From JAYUHK01 sp043767025 (GTDB lineage Bacteria > Bacteroidota > Bacteroidia > Chitinophagales > Saprospiraceae): DNA of 6,306 bases. Numbering within the stretch: the stretch's first letter is position 1; each line of letters begins with the position of its first letter. The stretch is taken from positions 1 to 6,306 of the forward strand of contig JAYUHK010000226.1 of assembly GCA_043767025.1 (NCBI GenBank), read 5' to 3'. Positions 1 through 6,306 of the stretch are shown here, one piece after another. The translations under genes were made by a program, and so were the position numbers. The notes beneath the pieces are model-generated. The model made no database searches, had not been told where the DNA came from, and was given only the letters and a program-made list of their open reading frames with translations.

Positions 1-1
1 A

Positions 2-1771
2 CGCAAGGTGCGCGGTATTATTCACGATGAATCTGCGACTGGAAAAACGACTTTTATCGAACCCGAAGGAGTCATTGATATCAACAACGATATTTTTGAC
101 CTCGAGCAAGAAGAACGCCGCGAAATATACAAAATTCTAAAAGAATTGAGTGCTGTGCTGCGTCCTTATACATCTGCAATGCGCACTTATGAGCAGCTTA
201 TCGGTCGTTTTGATGTGATTCAGACCAAAGCGCGGCTCGCTGTCCGCCTAAAAGCCAATATGCCGATTGTAAAAAATGAACCATTTTTTGGTATCGCAAA
301 GGCTTTTCACCCACTTTTATTGCTCAAAAATCAACAAATTGAGCGAAAAACAGTCCCTTTTGACCTCACTTTGCACGGCTCTAATCGCCTTTTGGTGTTG
401 AGCGGTCCGAATGCTGGCGGAAAATCTGTTAGTATGAAAGCCGTTGGGTTGCTCCAAATGATGATGCAAGCTGGGCTTTTGATACCCGTTGCGCCACATT
501 CGGAGATGGGAATTTACAACAAAATCTACGCCGATATTGGCGATTCGCAGTCGTTAGAAGACGATTTGAGTACTTACAGCTCCCGTTTGAAAAATATGAA
601 GGCTTTTTTGGACGGCGCGGACGAGCGGACAATGGTGCTGATTGATGAGTTTGGCTCTGGCACTGACCCCAAAATCGGCGGAAATATTGCAGAAGCAATC
701 CTAAAAGAACTTAATGGTCGGCAAGTTTGGGGCGTGATTACGACGCACTTCTCCAACTTAAAAATGTTCGCCTACAAAACCAAAGGCATTTTGAACGGCT
801 GTATGAATTTCAACAGCGACACCCTTTCGCCGACTTATGAGCTTCGCGTGGGTCGTCCAGGAAGTTCGTATGCGTTTGAGATTGCTGAAAATAGCGGACT
901 TTCTGCGCAGGTTTTGGACTATGCCAAGCATCGGACGGGCGCAAATGAAAAAGCAGTAGATGAGTTGTTGATTGATTTGCAGCGCGAAAAACAAGAATTG
1001 GAGGAAAAATTGAGCGGCATGACGGAGCGCGAAAAGAAGTTGGAAAAACTTATCAAAACGTATGAGGAAATGCACCGCGAGATGGAGTTCAAGCGCAAAA
1101 AAATGAAACTCGATGTGAAAGAAATCGAAATCCAGCGCAGTGCCGACTATTCGCAGCAACTCAGCAAGTTGGCGCGTGAACTTCGGGAAGAAAAGAATTT
1201 GGAAAGAACGCTTGCGCTTGCGGAAGAGAAGAAAAAAGAAAAAGAAGTTGCTATCCAATCCGCCCAAATATTGAAAAAAGAATTGGTTGCAGCCGATGTT
1301 TTTGTGAACCCTGATACGTTGAAAAACGGAGATTTTATCCGACTTCGAGCAGGTGGAGCTATCGGAAAAATCGCGGGAATTGATAAAGCAAAAGGTTTGG
1401 CAACGGTCGAAATGGGTTTGATGACTATAAAAGTGAATATGCTGGACTTGCAGCCAGTCGCCAAAGAACCGATGAAAATTATTTCGGTACACGGGATTCA
1501 GCGCGATATTGTCGAAAATCGGGCAAAATTTGAGTCAAAAATTGATTTGCGAGGCATTAAAATGATAGAAGCCATGAAACTTTTAGAAGAATTTATTGAC
1601 AGAGCTTTGATGAGCAGCGTCAATAACATTGAGATTTTGCACGGAAAGGGCGACGGAATTTTGAAAAAAGCTGTCCGACAAAAATTGAAAGAGTATAAAA
1701 GTGTCAAAAACGTCCGACACCCCGAAATGAATGCTGGCGGCGACGGCATCACATTGGTGGATATTATTTGA
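2..1771 (+). CDS. mutS2: MutS2 family ATPase/Smr-domain protein, 5'-truncated by the window edge
   Basis: The reading frame is open from the first complete codon (position 2). The GTG at 8 is an internal Val, not a start, because MutS2 proteins are about 780-800 aa and roughly 200 N-terminal residues are missing. Residues here are counted with the codon at 8 as 1. The entry begins in the conserved lever motif (GIIHDESATGKTTFIEP). Then come Walker A GPNAGGKS (133-140), the ATPase signature STYSS (188-192), Walker B VLIDE with GSGTDP (about 210-221) and the TTHFSNLK switch (245-252). A long Lys/Glu-rich coiled coil covers about 318-425, a KOW-like beta domain about 435-485, and a C-terminal Smr domain 511-587 with DLRG (513-516) and HGKG (545-548). 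The family acts in the cytoplasm. Members are known to suppress homologous recombination (Helicobacter) or to split collided ribosomes (Bacillus); which applies here cannot be read from sequence. It has no mismatch-recognition domain in the visible part. It is convergent with the AlkB-like gene. Identification is secure. Confidence 0.96.
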   Translation, partial: RKVRGIIHDESATGKTTFIEPEGVIDINNDIFDLEQEERREIYKILKELSAVLRPYTSAMRTYEQLIGRFDVIQTKARLAVRLKANMPIVKNEPFFGIAKAFHPLLLLKNQQIERKTVPFDLTLHGSNRLLVLSGPNAGGKSVSMKAVGLLQMMMQAGLLIPVAPHSEMGIYNKIYADIGDSQSLEDDLSTYSSRLKNMKAFLDGADERTMVLIDEFGSGTDPKIGGNIAEAILKELNGRQVWGVITTHFSNLKMFAYKTKGILNGCMNFNSDTLSPTYELRVGRPGSSYAFEIAENSGLSAQVLDYAKHRTGANEKAVDELLIDLQREKQELEEKLSGMTEREKKLEKLIKTYEEMHREMEFKRKKMKLDVKEIEIQRSADYSQQLSKLARELREEKNLERTLALAEEKKKEKEVAIQSAQILKKELVAADVFVNPDTLKNGDFIRLRAGGAIGKIAGIDKAKGLATVEMGLMTIKVNMLDLQPVAKEPMKIISVHGIQRDIVENRAKFESKIDLRGIKMIEAMKLLEEFIDRALMSSVNNIEILHGKGDGILKKAVRQKLKEYKSVKNVRHPEMNAGGDGITLVDII

Positions 1772-1815
1772 CAAAGAGCGTGCAGCAAATTGTCACAAAA
1801 ATCCATTTTTTTAGA

Positions 1816-2430
1816 TTAAAACTGATTTACAATAGTCCGAAAAGTAAGATTTATTCTCGGCGAACTTACAGTGGTGGTCTTTGGAAGGCGGTGCAGCCAA
1901 TTTTTTTGTGTTTCATCTTTCATCAAAAGCAGACTGCCGTGTTCCAAATTCAGCGAAACGATTTGACCGTTTTTTTTGTTCTTGAACGAGAACTTGCGCT
2001 CCGCTCCGAAGCTGCATGAAGCTATCGCACCGTTTTCGAGGAGCGTTTTTTCTGCGTCACTGTGCCACGCCATGCCTTCCGCGCCGTCGTGATAAAGGTT
2101 CATTAAACACGAATTATAGCTTGCAGCTGTCAATTTTTCCACTAATTGCTTGATTTTTGACAGCTCCGCTGTCCAACTCAAAGCGTATTTAGTCGCTTTG
2201 GAATAGGTGTAGGCAAAAGGTTGGTCGCCGTACCACGCCACTTTTCGTTTGGTAATAATTTTTTTTCCAAACATAATAGCCTCGTCGTTTTTCCAGTCAA
2301 TGGAAGATAAAAGATTCTCGTACCAAAAATCTGCATCCTCCTTTGCGACAAACTTGCCAAAATAATTCACAGTTCCGCCTTCAGGTAGAACATTGTGCGA
2401 AAAAGAATTTTCGTTTCCAAACAATGTCAT
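1816..2430 (-). CDS. AlkB-like 2-oxoglutarate/Fe(II)-dependent dioxygenase
   Basis: This 204-aa protein is full length for a compact AlkB homologue. The family oxidatively removes alkyl lesions (for example 1-methyladenine, 3-methylcytosine) from DNA or RNA using Fe(II), O2 and 2-oxoglutarate. The whole active site is visible: substrate/cofactor strand N111-x-Y113, iron ligands H123-x-D125 and H180, and the 2-oxoglutarate-binding RxNxTFR motif (R192, N194, R198). This order matches E. coli AlkB (N120, Y122, H131, D133, H187, R204, N206, R210). The N-terminal half (FGKKIITKRKVAWYGD, then YTYS) resembles the lesion-flipping lid of ALKBH2/3-type enzymes, so I name it AlkB-like rather than a strict alkB orthologue. 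It has no signal peptide and should be cytoplasmic. The ATG at 2430 fits the usual short MxLF start of relatives. It lies 3 nt after the stop of the M16 gene, and no strong ribosome-binding site is seen, so translation is probably coupled. The function is clear; the exact substrate is not. Confidence 0.93.
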   Translation of the reverse strand: MTLFGNENSFSHNVLPEGGTVNYFGKFVAKEDADFWYENLLSSIDWKNDEAIMFGKKIITKRKVAWYGDQPFAYTYSKATKYALSWTAELSKIKQLVEKLTAASYNSCLMNLYHDGAEGMAWHSDAEKTLLENGAIASCSFGAERKFSFKNKKNGQIVSLNLEHGSLLLMKDETQKNWLHRLPKTTTVSSPRINLTFRTIVNQF

Positions 2431-2433
2431 AAA

Positions 2434-4527
2434 TTAGTCCAATTTGAAAATTTTACTGTCTAAATTAGAATTAAATTTGGCACTCAAAAGTTCCAACGTC
2501 ATAGGCATCGGCATCGAACCCGAAGAAACAAGCGTGTGCGGAATTTTAATTCCGTCTATTTCCTTATAGTCTTTGTAGTCGGTTGTCAATGTTTTAATAT
2601 CGTCTTTCACTTTTCGAGTGCTAATTTCGCGCACTTTCAAACCTGTTTTTGCATCAAAAAACAGCAGCGACTCCTTCCCTCTTGGGCTTATTACTTGAAC
2701 GGTTTGAGTTTCCGCGCCGTCCAAATTTTCTACGCCTTTGTAAGTTAGTTTGTACGCATTTTCTTTCAGTAAATACGCAGCTTCTTTAAACATTTTTGAC
2801 TCGGTCTTGGCATTTTCGATGTCATCTTCGTCCATATCTACTTTTTGTCCCATCGCCAAAGTATTGCCTTTTGCACCGTCAAAAATTTGGCTTTGCATCA
2901 CACTTCCATTCATTTTTACACTCATGGAGTACAGATTGGGTGATTTTGCGGTACGCGTAATTTCTAACTTCATACCTTGCATTTCAGTTTTCATTGTCAC
3001 CGTCATATCCTTGACGGAAGCTATTTTTTTCGCTCCTCCGATGGCGGCTATATAATTTGAAATTATATTTTCTGGCGAAATTGTACTATTTGTGACATTT
3101 TTGGAATCTTCTTTTTGCTCTATCACATTTCCGTAATTATCGAAATAATTTATCTTGCCTTCTTTGGAAAAAACTTTCAGCTTTTCTGCTTGGTCTTTAC
3201 TGCCTACCACCACGATGTGCGCTTGCTCTGGGAACAAATATTTTTTCGCCGCCGCTTGTACGTCTTCAGCCTTCACAGCACTCAAACGCTGCAAATAATT
3301 GGCATAATAGTCTTTGGGTAGATTGAATCTTGCTGTGTTGAGCGCAAAATCAGCAACCGTTCTTGGCTCTTCGAGCGAGCGAGCAAAAGCACCAGCCATA
3401 TAATTTTTGACCGTACTCAATTCCGTATCGGAAACTTTTTCATCTCTAATTTTTCTAATTTCGCTCATAAGCTCTGTCACAGAGCTGTCCGTAACTACAT
3501 TTCTTACGCTAGCCCCAGCCGAAAATCTTCCTATGCGCTTGTCTGTTCCCAACGACGACCGCGCGCCGTAGGTATAGGCGTGTTTTTCGCGCAAATTTTG
3601 CATCAAACGACCTGAAAAAACGCCGCCGCCCAAAATACCATTCATCACGTCGGCAGCTGCCGCATCTTCTACTCCAATCTTGTAATCAACTGGAAACGTT
3701 ACGGCAATCACGGACTGCACCGCTCCGACTTTGCTTACGAAATCAACTTGCGTGCTGCTCGGCTTGGCTGGCATTTCAAAATTATTTTTGGGTATATTTC
3801 CTTTCTTCCAAGCTCCGAAATACTTGCTAATCAACGATTTAGCTTCGGTAGGTGTTATGTCGCCGACGATAATAAAATAGCCGTTGTCGGGGCGAAAGTA
3901 CGTTTCGTAGTATGATTTACAAAGCTCCAAAGTAATTTTTTCTACCGACGCATCGGTAGTTACTTCGCCGTAGGGGTGCTTGCGTCCGTTGCGCATTACC
4001 TTACTCACATTGCTCGCGATAGCGTCCGCATTCTCTTTGGAACTCGCCAAACCAGACAATAATTGCTTTTTACTTTTATCAAATTCGTCCTTCGGAAAAG
4101 ACGGCTGCAAGACTGCATCAGAGGCTATTTCTATCAACTTATCGGCGTGTTTTTTCAAACATTGTCCATAAAAACCACTCGCACTTGCACCCAAACTTGC
4201 GCCCATAAAATCTATTTCTTCGTCAATCTGTGACTTGGTTCGTTTGGTAGTTCCTTTTCCCAACATCTGTCCCATAACGCCCACATAACCCACGGCATCT
4301 TTCTCTAAAACTGGGTCATTGTCCAAAAACAACTGGAAAGAAACTCTTGGGAGTTTGTGATTTTCGACCACAATTATCTGCAATCCGTTTTCTAACTTAA
4401 AAGTTTCGTAACTGCCAATTTGAACTTTGGGAGCAGGTCCGCCAGCTGGAGCTTTTTTGCGAAAATCTTGCGAAAATGCAGAATTTTCTATTATTAACAT
4501 CAAAAATAATAAAATAATATTTTTCAT
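2434..4527 (-). CDS. Non-catalytic M16 (insulinase-like) peptidase subunit with extra C-terminal domain, secreted
   Basis: This 697-aa protein starts with a signal peptide (K2, hydrophobic core 4-13, probable cleavage AFS|Q after residue 19). There is no lipobox Cys. Residues about 36-465 form two M16 half-domains. At the zinc site, the stretch VGYVGVMGQML (79-89) aligns with TGFAHFFEHLL of the neighbouring peptidase, so HxxEH is replaced by G83-V-M-G86-Q87. The distal Glu position appears to be G159. It should therefore not bind catalytic zinc. In the second half it keeps a Gly-rich loop (ILGGGVFSG, 298-306) and the R/Y motif LREKHAYTY (R313, Y320; the same +7 spacing as R824/Y831 of insulin-degrading enzyme). 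After a polar linker (about 468-483), residues about 484-697 form a beta-rich extra domain resembling LolA-type or outer-membrane-lipoprotein-sorting folds, ending with a DYKEIDGIKIPHT-type strand. It probably pairs with the upstream active subunit in the periplasm. Family and loss of zinc ligands are sure; the C-terminal fold is a tentative call from pattern. Confidence 0.93.
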   Translation of the reverse strand: MKNIILLFLMLIIENSAFSQDFRKKAPAGGPAPKVQIGSYETFKLENGLQIIVVENHKLPRVSFQLFLDNDPVLEKDAVGYVGVMGQMLGKGTTKRTKSQIDEEIDFMGASLGASASGFYGQCLKKHADKLIEIASDAVLQPSFPKDEFDKSKKQLLSGLASSKENADAIASNVSKVMRNGRKHPYGEVTTDASVEKITLELCKSYYETYFRPDNGYFIIVGDITPTEAKSLISKYFGAWKKGNIPKNNFEMPAKPSSTQVDFVSKVGAVQSVIAVTFPVDYKIGVEDAAAADVMNGILGGGVFSGRLMQNLREKHAYTYGARSSLGTDKRIGRFSAGASVRNVVTDSSVTELMSEIRKIRDEKVSDTELSTVKNYMAGAFARSLEEPRTVADFALNTARFNLPKDYYANYLQRLSAVKAEDVQAAAKKYLFPEQAHIVVVGSKDQAEKLKVFSKEGKINYFDNYGNVIEQKEDSKNVTNSTISPENIISNYIAAIGGAKKIASVKDMTVTMKTEMQGMKLEITRTAKSPNLYSMSVKMNGSVMQSQIFDGAKGNTLAMGQKVDMDEDDIENAKTESKMFKEAAYLLKENAYKLTYKGVENLDGAETQTVQVISPRGKESLLFFDAKTGLKVREISTRKVKDDIKTLTTDYKDYKEIDGIKIPHTLVSSGSMPMPMTLELLSAKFNSNLDSKIFKLD

Positions 4528-4576
4528 AAATGCTGATTTACTTTAACTACATTTTTTTTAAAATCAATAAATTTGC

Positions 4577-5914
4577 CTATGTTTTCGGCTTTTTAGCTGA
4601 TTTCGGCAAATAATACAAAACAACTCTGTTATTTGGAACAAAATATTGTTTGGCAACTCTCTGAATATCTTCCTTCGTTACCTTCATATAGCGTTTTATT
4701 TCCGAATTAATGAGCTTCGTATCGCCAAAATACATTTTGTAATTTGCCAAACTTTCTGCTCGCCCTGCGATAGTCGCATTTGAATTTACAAAATCATTCT
4801 CTATTTGGTTGCGAAGTTTTTGCAATTCGTTGTCTGTTATCAGTTCTTTTTGTACTTTTTGTATTTCTTTGTCCATCGCTTTTTCCAAATCGCCTGCATC
4901 TACGCCTACCGCAGCGATGGCAAAACAAACGGAAAGTCCGGGGTCTTCCAACGAAAGCGGAAACGAACTGGCGCGTACTGCTTTTTGTTGCTCATCAACT
5001 AATGCCTTGTTCATACGCGAACTTTCTCCGCGCGAAAGCAACTGTCCGAGAAGCTCAAGGGCATAAAAATCTTCTGTTCCTTGCGCTGGAATCCTATACG
5101 ATTGATAAACTCCGGGCAACTGGATATTGTCATAAACCGTATCGCGGATTTCTCTTTCCAACGCAGGTTCTACTATTTTGGGACGGTACACCTCACCTTG
5201 TCCGCGCGGAATAGACTCAAAATATTTTTGTACCAATTCTTTGACTTGTGCCTCACTGACATCTCCCGCAATGCTCAAAATCGCATTGTTGGGAACATAA
5301 AACTGCTTATAAAAGCCAACATAATCCTCCTCTTTGGCAGCGTCAAGATGCTCCATTGAGCCAATAACAGACCACTGATAAGGGTGTTTTTTGAAAGCGC
5401 GCTTGACCGTTTGCTCCAAAAAAGTACCATACGGACGATTATCGTAGCGCAATCTTCGTTCTTCTTTGACTACTTGACGCTGCGTTTCGATGCCTTTGTT
5501 TTCTACTTTGGCGTGCAACATTCGCTCGGACTCGAGCCAAAGCCCAAGTTCCAACTGGTTGGAAGGCAGTATTTCGTAGTAATAAGTGCGGTCTTGTGTC
5601 GTGTTGGCGTTGAGCGTGCCGCCATTTTTTTCGACATATTTGGCGTATTCGCCGCGTCCAATATTATCAGAGCCTTCAAACAAAAGATGCTCAAAAAAGT
5701 GGGCGAAGCCCGTCCGCTCGGGCTTTTCGTTCTTCGAGCCGACGTGATACATAACCGAAACCGCTACGATGGGCGTAGTGTGATCTTCATGCACGATGAC
5801 GTGCAAGCCATTCGGCAGGTCGTACTCCTTGAACAGTATTTCGGTTTGAGCGTTTGCTGCGTGCGCAAAAACTAAAAGCCACGCGAACAATGCAAAGATT
5901 ATTTTTTGTTTCAT
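4577..5914 (-). CDS. M16 family zinc metallopeptidase, catalytic subunit, secreted
   Basis: This 445-aa protein is the usual length of a two-domain M16B peptidase, the class that includes mitochondrial processing peptidase beta. It has a signal peptide with cleavage expected at ANA|Q (after residue 22), so it acts in the periplasm or at the outer membrane. The inverted zinc motif HFFEH is at 72-76 (ligands H72 and H76, catalytic base E75). The distal ligand E152 lies in VVKEERR, 76 residues after H76. The substrate-edge strand GGTLNANTTQDRTYYY (98-113) is intact. In the second half, the position of the R/Y pair reads LVDEQQKAV, with V306 and V313 instead of Arg and Tyr, so this chain seems to need a partner. 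That partner is encoded 49 nt downstream. The ATG at 5914 is the start that gives a proper signal peptide; no Shine-Dalgarno is seen. The C-terminus is Lys-rich. Peptide substrates cannot be inferred. It is the first gene of the probable operon. Confidence 0.95.
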   Translation of the reverse strand: MKQKIIFALFAWLLVFAHAANAQTEILFKEYDLPNGLHVIVHEDHTTPIVAVSVMYHVGSKNEKPERTGFAHFFEHLLFEGSDNIGRGEYAKYVEKNGGTLNANTTQDRTYYYEILPSNQLELGLWLESERMLHAKVENKGIETQRQVVKEERRLRYDNRPYGTFLEQTVKRAFKKHPYQWSVIGSMEHLDAAKEEDYVGFYKQFYVPNNAILSIAGDVSEAQVKELVQKYFESIPRGQGEVYRPKIVEPALEREIRDTVYDNIQLPGVYQSYRIPAQGTEDFYALELLGQLLSRGESSRMNKALVDEQQKAVRASSFPLSLEDPGLSVCFAIAAVGVDAGDLEKAMDKEIQKVQKELITDNELQKLRNQIENDFVNSNATIAGRAESLANYKMYFGDTKLINSEIKRYMKVTKEDIQRVAKQYFVPNNRVVLYYLPKSAKKPKT

Positions 5915-5928
5915 ACTTTAGTGATTGA

Positions 5929-5961
5929 TTTATACCTATATAAGTTTGAACTGCAAATATC
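5929..5961 (-). promoter_or_regulatory. Candidate promoter of the M16-M16-AlkB operon
   Basis: On the minus strand, TTGCAG (5956-5951) and TATAAA (5934-5929) are separated by 16 nt, resembling a -35/-10 pair, and the start codon is 14 nt further on. Overlapping this, GATATTTG (5961-5954) is one mismatch from the Bacteroidota -7 consensus TAnnTTTG, but I find no matching TTG -33 element at the usual distance. Position supports a promoter here, since a terminator lies upstream and the operon starts downstream. The exact element is uncertain. Confidence 0.35.
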
Positions 5962-6026
5962 ATAAAAAGTAGTTAAGATTTCTTATTTTATTGCGATTAT
6001 TCTACGAAAAGGTATTTTTCATAGAC

Positions 6027-6066
6027 AAAAAAAATCCTGACAACCTTTGACAGGTTGCCAGGATTT
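6027..6066 (-). terminator. Rho-independent terminator of the T9SS-cargo gene
   Basis: A 15-bp stem (arms 6032-6046 and 6052-6066) encloses a 5-nt loop (6047-6051). The A-run at 6027-6034 gives eight U residues on the minus-strand RNA, partly overlapping the stem. The only non-Watson-Crick position (40/58 of the 6000s) is A-C on the plus strand but a G-U wobble in minus-strand RNA. Together with the one-sided U-tract, this shows that the terminator acts on leftward transcription. It sits 100 nt after the T9SS-cargo stop and upstream of the M16 operon, separating the two units. Confidence 0.87.
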
Positions 6067-6136
6067 GCATTAACCCCTTTACAATTTTTCGAAATGTGTC
6101 CAAAATAAATTACTTTACTTTTTCTTCATTTCCTAT

Positions 6137-6158
6137 AAAAAAAATTCGTTAGAATTTT
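6137..6158 (-). terminator. Possible weak, AT-rich terminator hairpin just after the T9SS-cargo stop
   Basis: A perfect 7-bp inverted repeat (AAAATTC / GAATTTT, 6141-6147 and 6152-6158) has a 4-nt loop. It starts 7 nt after the stop codon, and an A-run at 6137-6144 yields a U-tract in the minus-strand RNA. Only one G-C pair is present, so it would be weak alone. It may be a first of two tandem terminators, or simply chance in AT-rich DNA. Confidence 0.35.
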
Positions 6159-6165
6159 AAAATTT

Positions 6166-6306
6166 CTATTGCTTTACTACTTTTTCGATAACACGCTCGC
6201 TGCCGTTGTTGATGGTCAATAAATAAGTTCCTTGCGGCAGATAGGACATATCCAATGTTCTTGCATTGATGCCTTTTGTTGCTGACATCGTTTCGCGATG
6301 TACTTC
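6166..6306 (-). CDS. C-terminal end of a type IX secretion (T9SS type A sorting domain) protein, truncated by the window edge
   Basis: The minus-strand frame is open from the right edge (codon 6306-6304) to a TAG stop at 6168-6166, giving 46 residues with no start in the window. The pattern L-D-M-S-Y-L-P-Q-G-T-Y-L-L-T-I, followed by a polar turn and the basic ending EKVVKQ, is the typical end of the Por secretion system C-terminal sorting domain (type A). In Bacteroidota this beta-sandwich tail directs proteins through the outer-membrane T9SS and is then removed or attached to the surface. The cargo domain lies outside the window, so the protein's own function is unknown. Two hairpins follow its stop. 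Confidence is high for the sorting tail despite the short length, because the LPxGxYLLxI core and the C-terminal KxxK are both present. Confidence 0.85.
   Translation of the reverse strand, partial: EVHRETMSATKGINARTLDMSYLPQGTYLLTINNGSERVIEKVVKQ

Larger units (their letters stand above)
1816..5914 (-). other. Probable three-gene operon: M16 catalytic subunit, M16 non-catalytic subunit, AlkB-like dioxygenase
   Basis: The three genes share a strand with gaps of 49 nt (4528-4576) and 3 nt (2431-2433). No hairpin plus U-tract of terminator quality lies in either gap. The unit is bounded on the right by the terminator at 6027-6066 and on the left by convergent mutS2. Co-transcription is inferred from spacing only; the 49-nt AT-rich gap could hold a weak internal promoter, but none is recognisable. 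Confidence 0.7.

Noticed and set aside
8..10. GTG at position 8 as the start codon of mutS2
   Set aside because: The frame is already open upstream (codons for Arg-Lys), the conserved MutS2 motif spans this point, and the protein would lack about 200 residues of its normal N-terminus.
758..1492. A 244-codon open frame on the minus strand opposite the mutS2 coiled coil
   Set aside because: Its Phe/Leu-rich composition is the expected antisense image of a Lys/Glu-rich coiled coil (TTT/TTC opposite AAA/GAA). It has no recognisable domain, and the plus-strand protein is a clear MutS2.
1798..1822. A possible bidirectional terminator between mutS2 and the AlkB-like gene
   Set aside because: The inverted repeat has only 4-5 pairs around an 8-nt A/T loop and lacks a G-C-rich stem, so it is not better than chance in AT-rich DNA.
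1768..2019. An 83-codon plus-strand open frame beginning at the end of mutS2
   Set aside because: It lies mostly antisense to the AlkB-like gene, whose RxNxTFR motif and C-terminal His ligand are encoded there, and shows no family pattern.
4528..4576. A separate promoter or terminator in the 49-nt gap between the two M16 genes
   Set aside because: The gap is AT-rich, but I find no TAnnTTTG element with a -33 partner and no hairpin with a U-tract.
4780..5359. Several overlapping plus-strand open frames (up to 144 codons) within the catalytic M16 gene
   Set aside because: They overlap each other in different frames and are Cys/Phe/Arg-rich without a domain; all are shadows of the minus-strand peptidase.
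5384..5875. A 163-codon open frame on the plus strand opposite the catalytic M16 gene
   Set aside because: It overlaps the zinc-motif and signal-peptide coding region of a well-supported gene, shows no family pattern, and has no promoter or ribosome-binding site that I can see.

Overview
The window looks like a chromosomal segment of a Bacteroidota bacterium. Three things point there. The right edge carries the end of a type IX secretion (T9SS) C-terminal sorting domain. The start codons lack clear Shine-Dalgarno sequences. The DNA is AT-rich with A/T-heavy intergenic gaps, and the protein sequences look typical of the phylum. The exact order cannot be fixed from this sequence.

Layout, left to right. 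Positions 2-1771 (+) hold the C-terminal three quarters of MutS2, whose N-terminus lies outside the window. A 44-nt convergent gap follows. Positions 1816-5914 are three genes on the minus strand. In transcription order they are a catalytic M16 zinc peptidase (5914-4577), a longer non-catalytic M16 paralogue with an extra C-terminal domain (4527-2434), and an AlkB-type 2-oxoglutarate/Fe(II) dioxygenase (2430-1816). The gaps are 49 nt and 3 nt, so they probably form one operon. Positions 5915-6165 are non-coding, with a possible promoter for the operon and a convincing rho-independent terminator for the gene further right. Positions 6166-6306 (-) are the last 46 codons of a T9SS-secreted protein.

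How the genes work together. The two M16 proteins have complementary active sites. One keeps the zinc-binding HxxEH and distal Glu but lacks the Arg/Tyr pair of the partner half. The other has lost every zinc ligand but keeps Arg/Tyr and a Gly-rich loop. Both have signal peptides, so they most likely assemble into a periplasmic heterodimeric peptidase. The AlkB homologue is a cytoplasmic nucleic-acid repair enzyme with no obvious link to this peptidase, yet its start lies 3 nt past the peptidase stop. MutS2 is an independent housekeeping gene on the opposite strand.

I see no mobile element, CRISPR array, tRNA or rRNA. Most of the window is ordinary. The most interesting points are the split M16 pair, the domain fused to its inactive subunit, and the coupling of AlkB to it.
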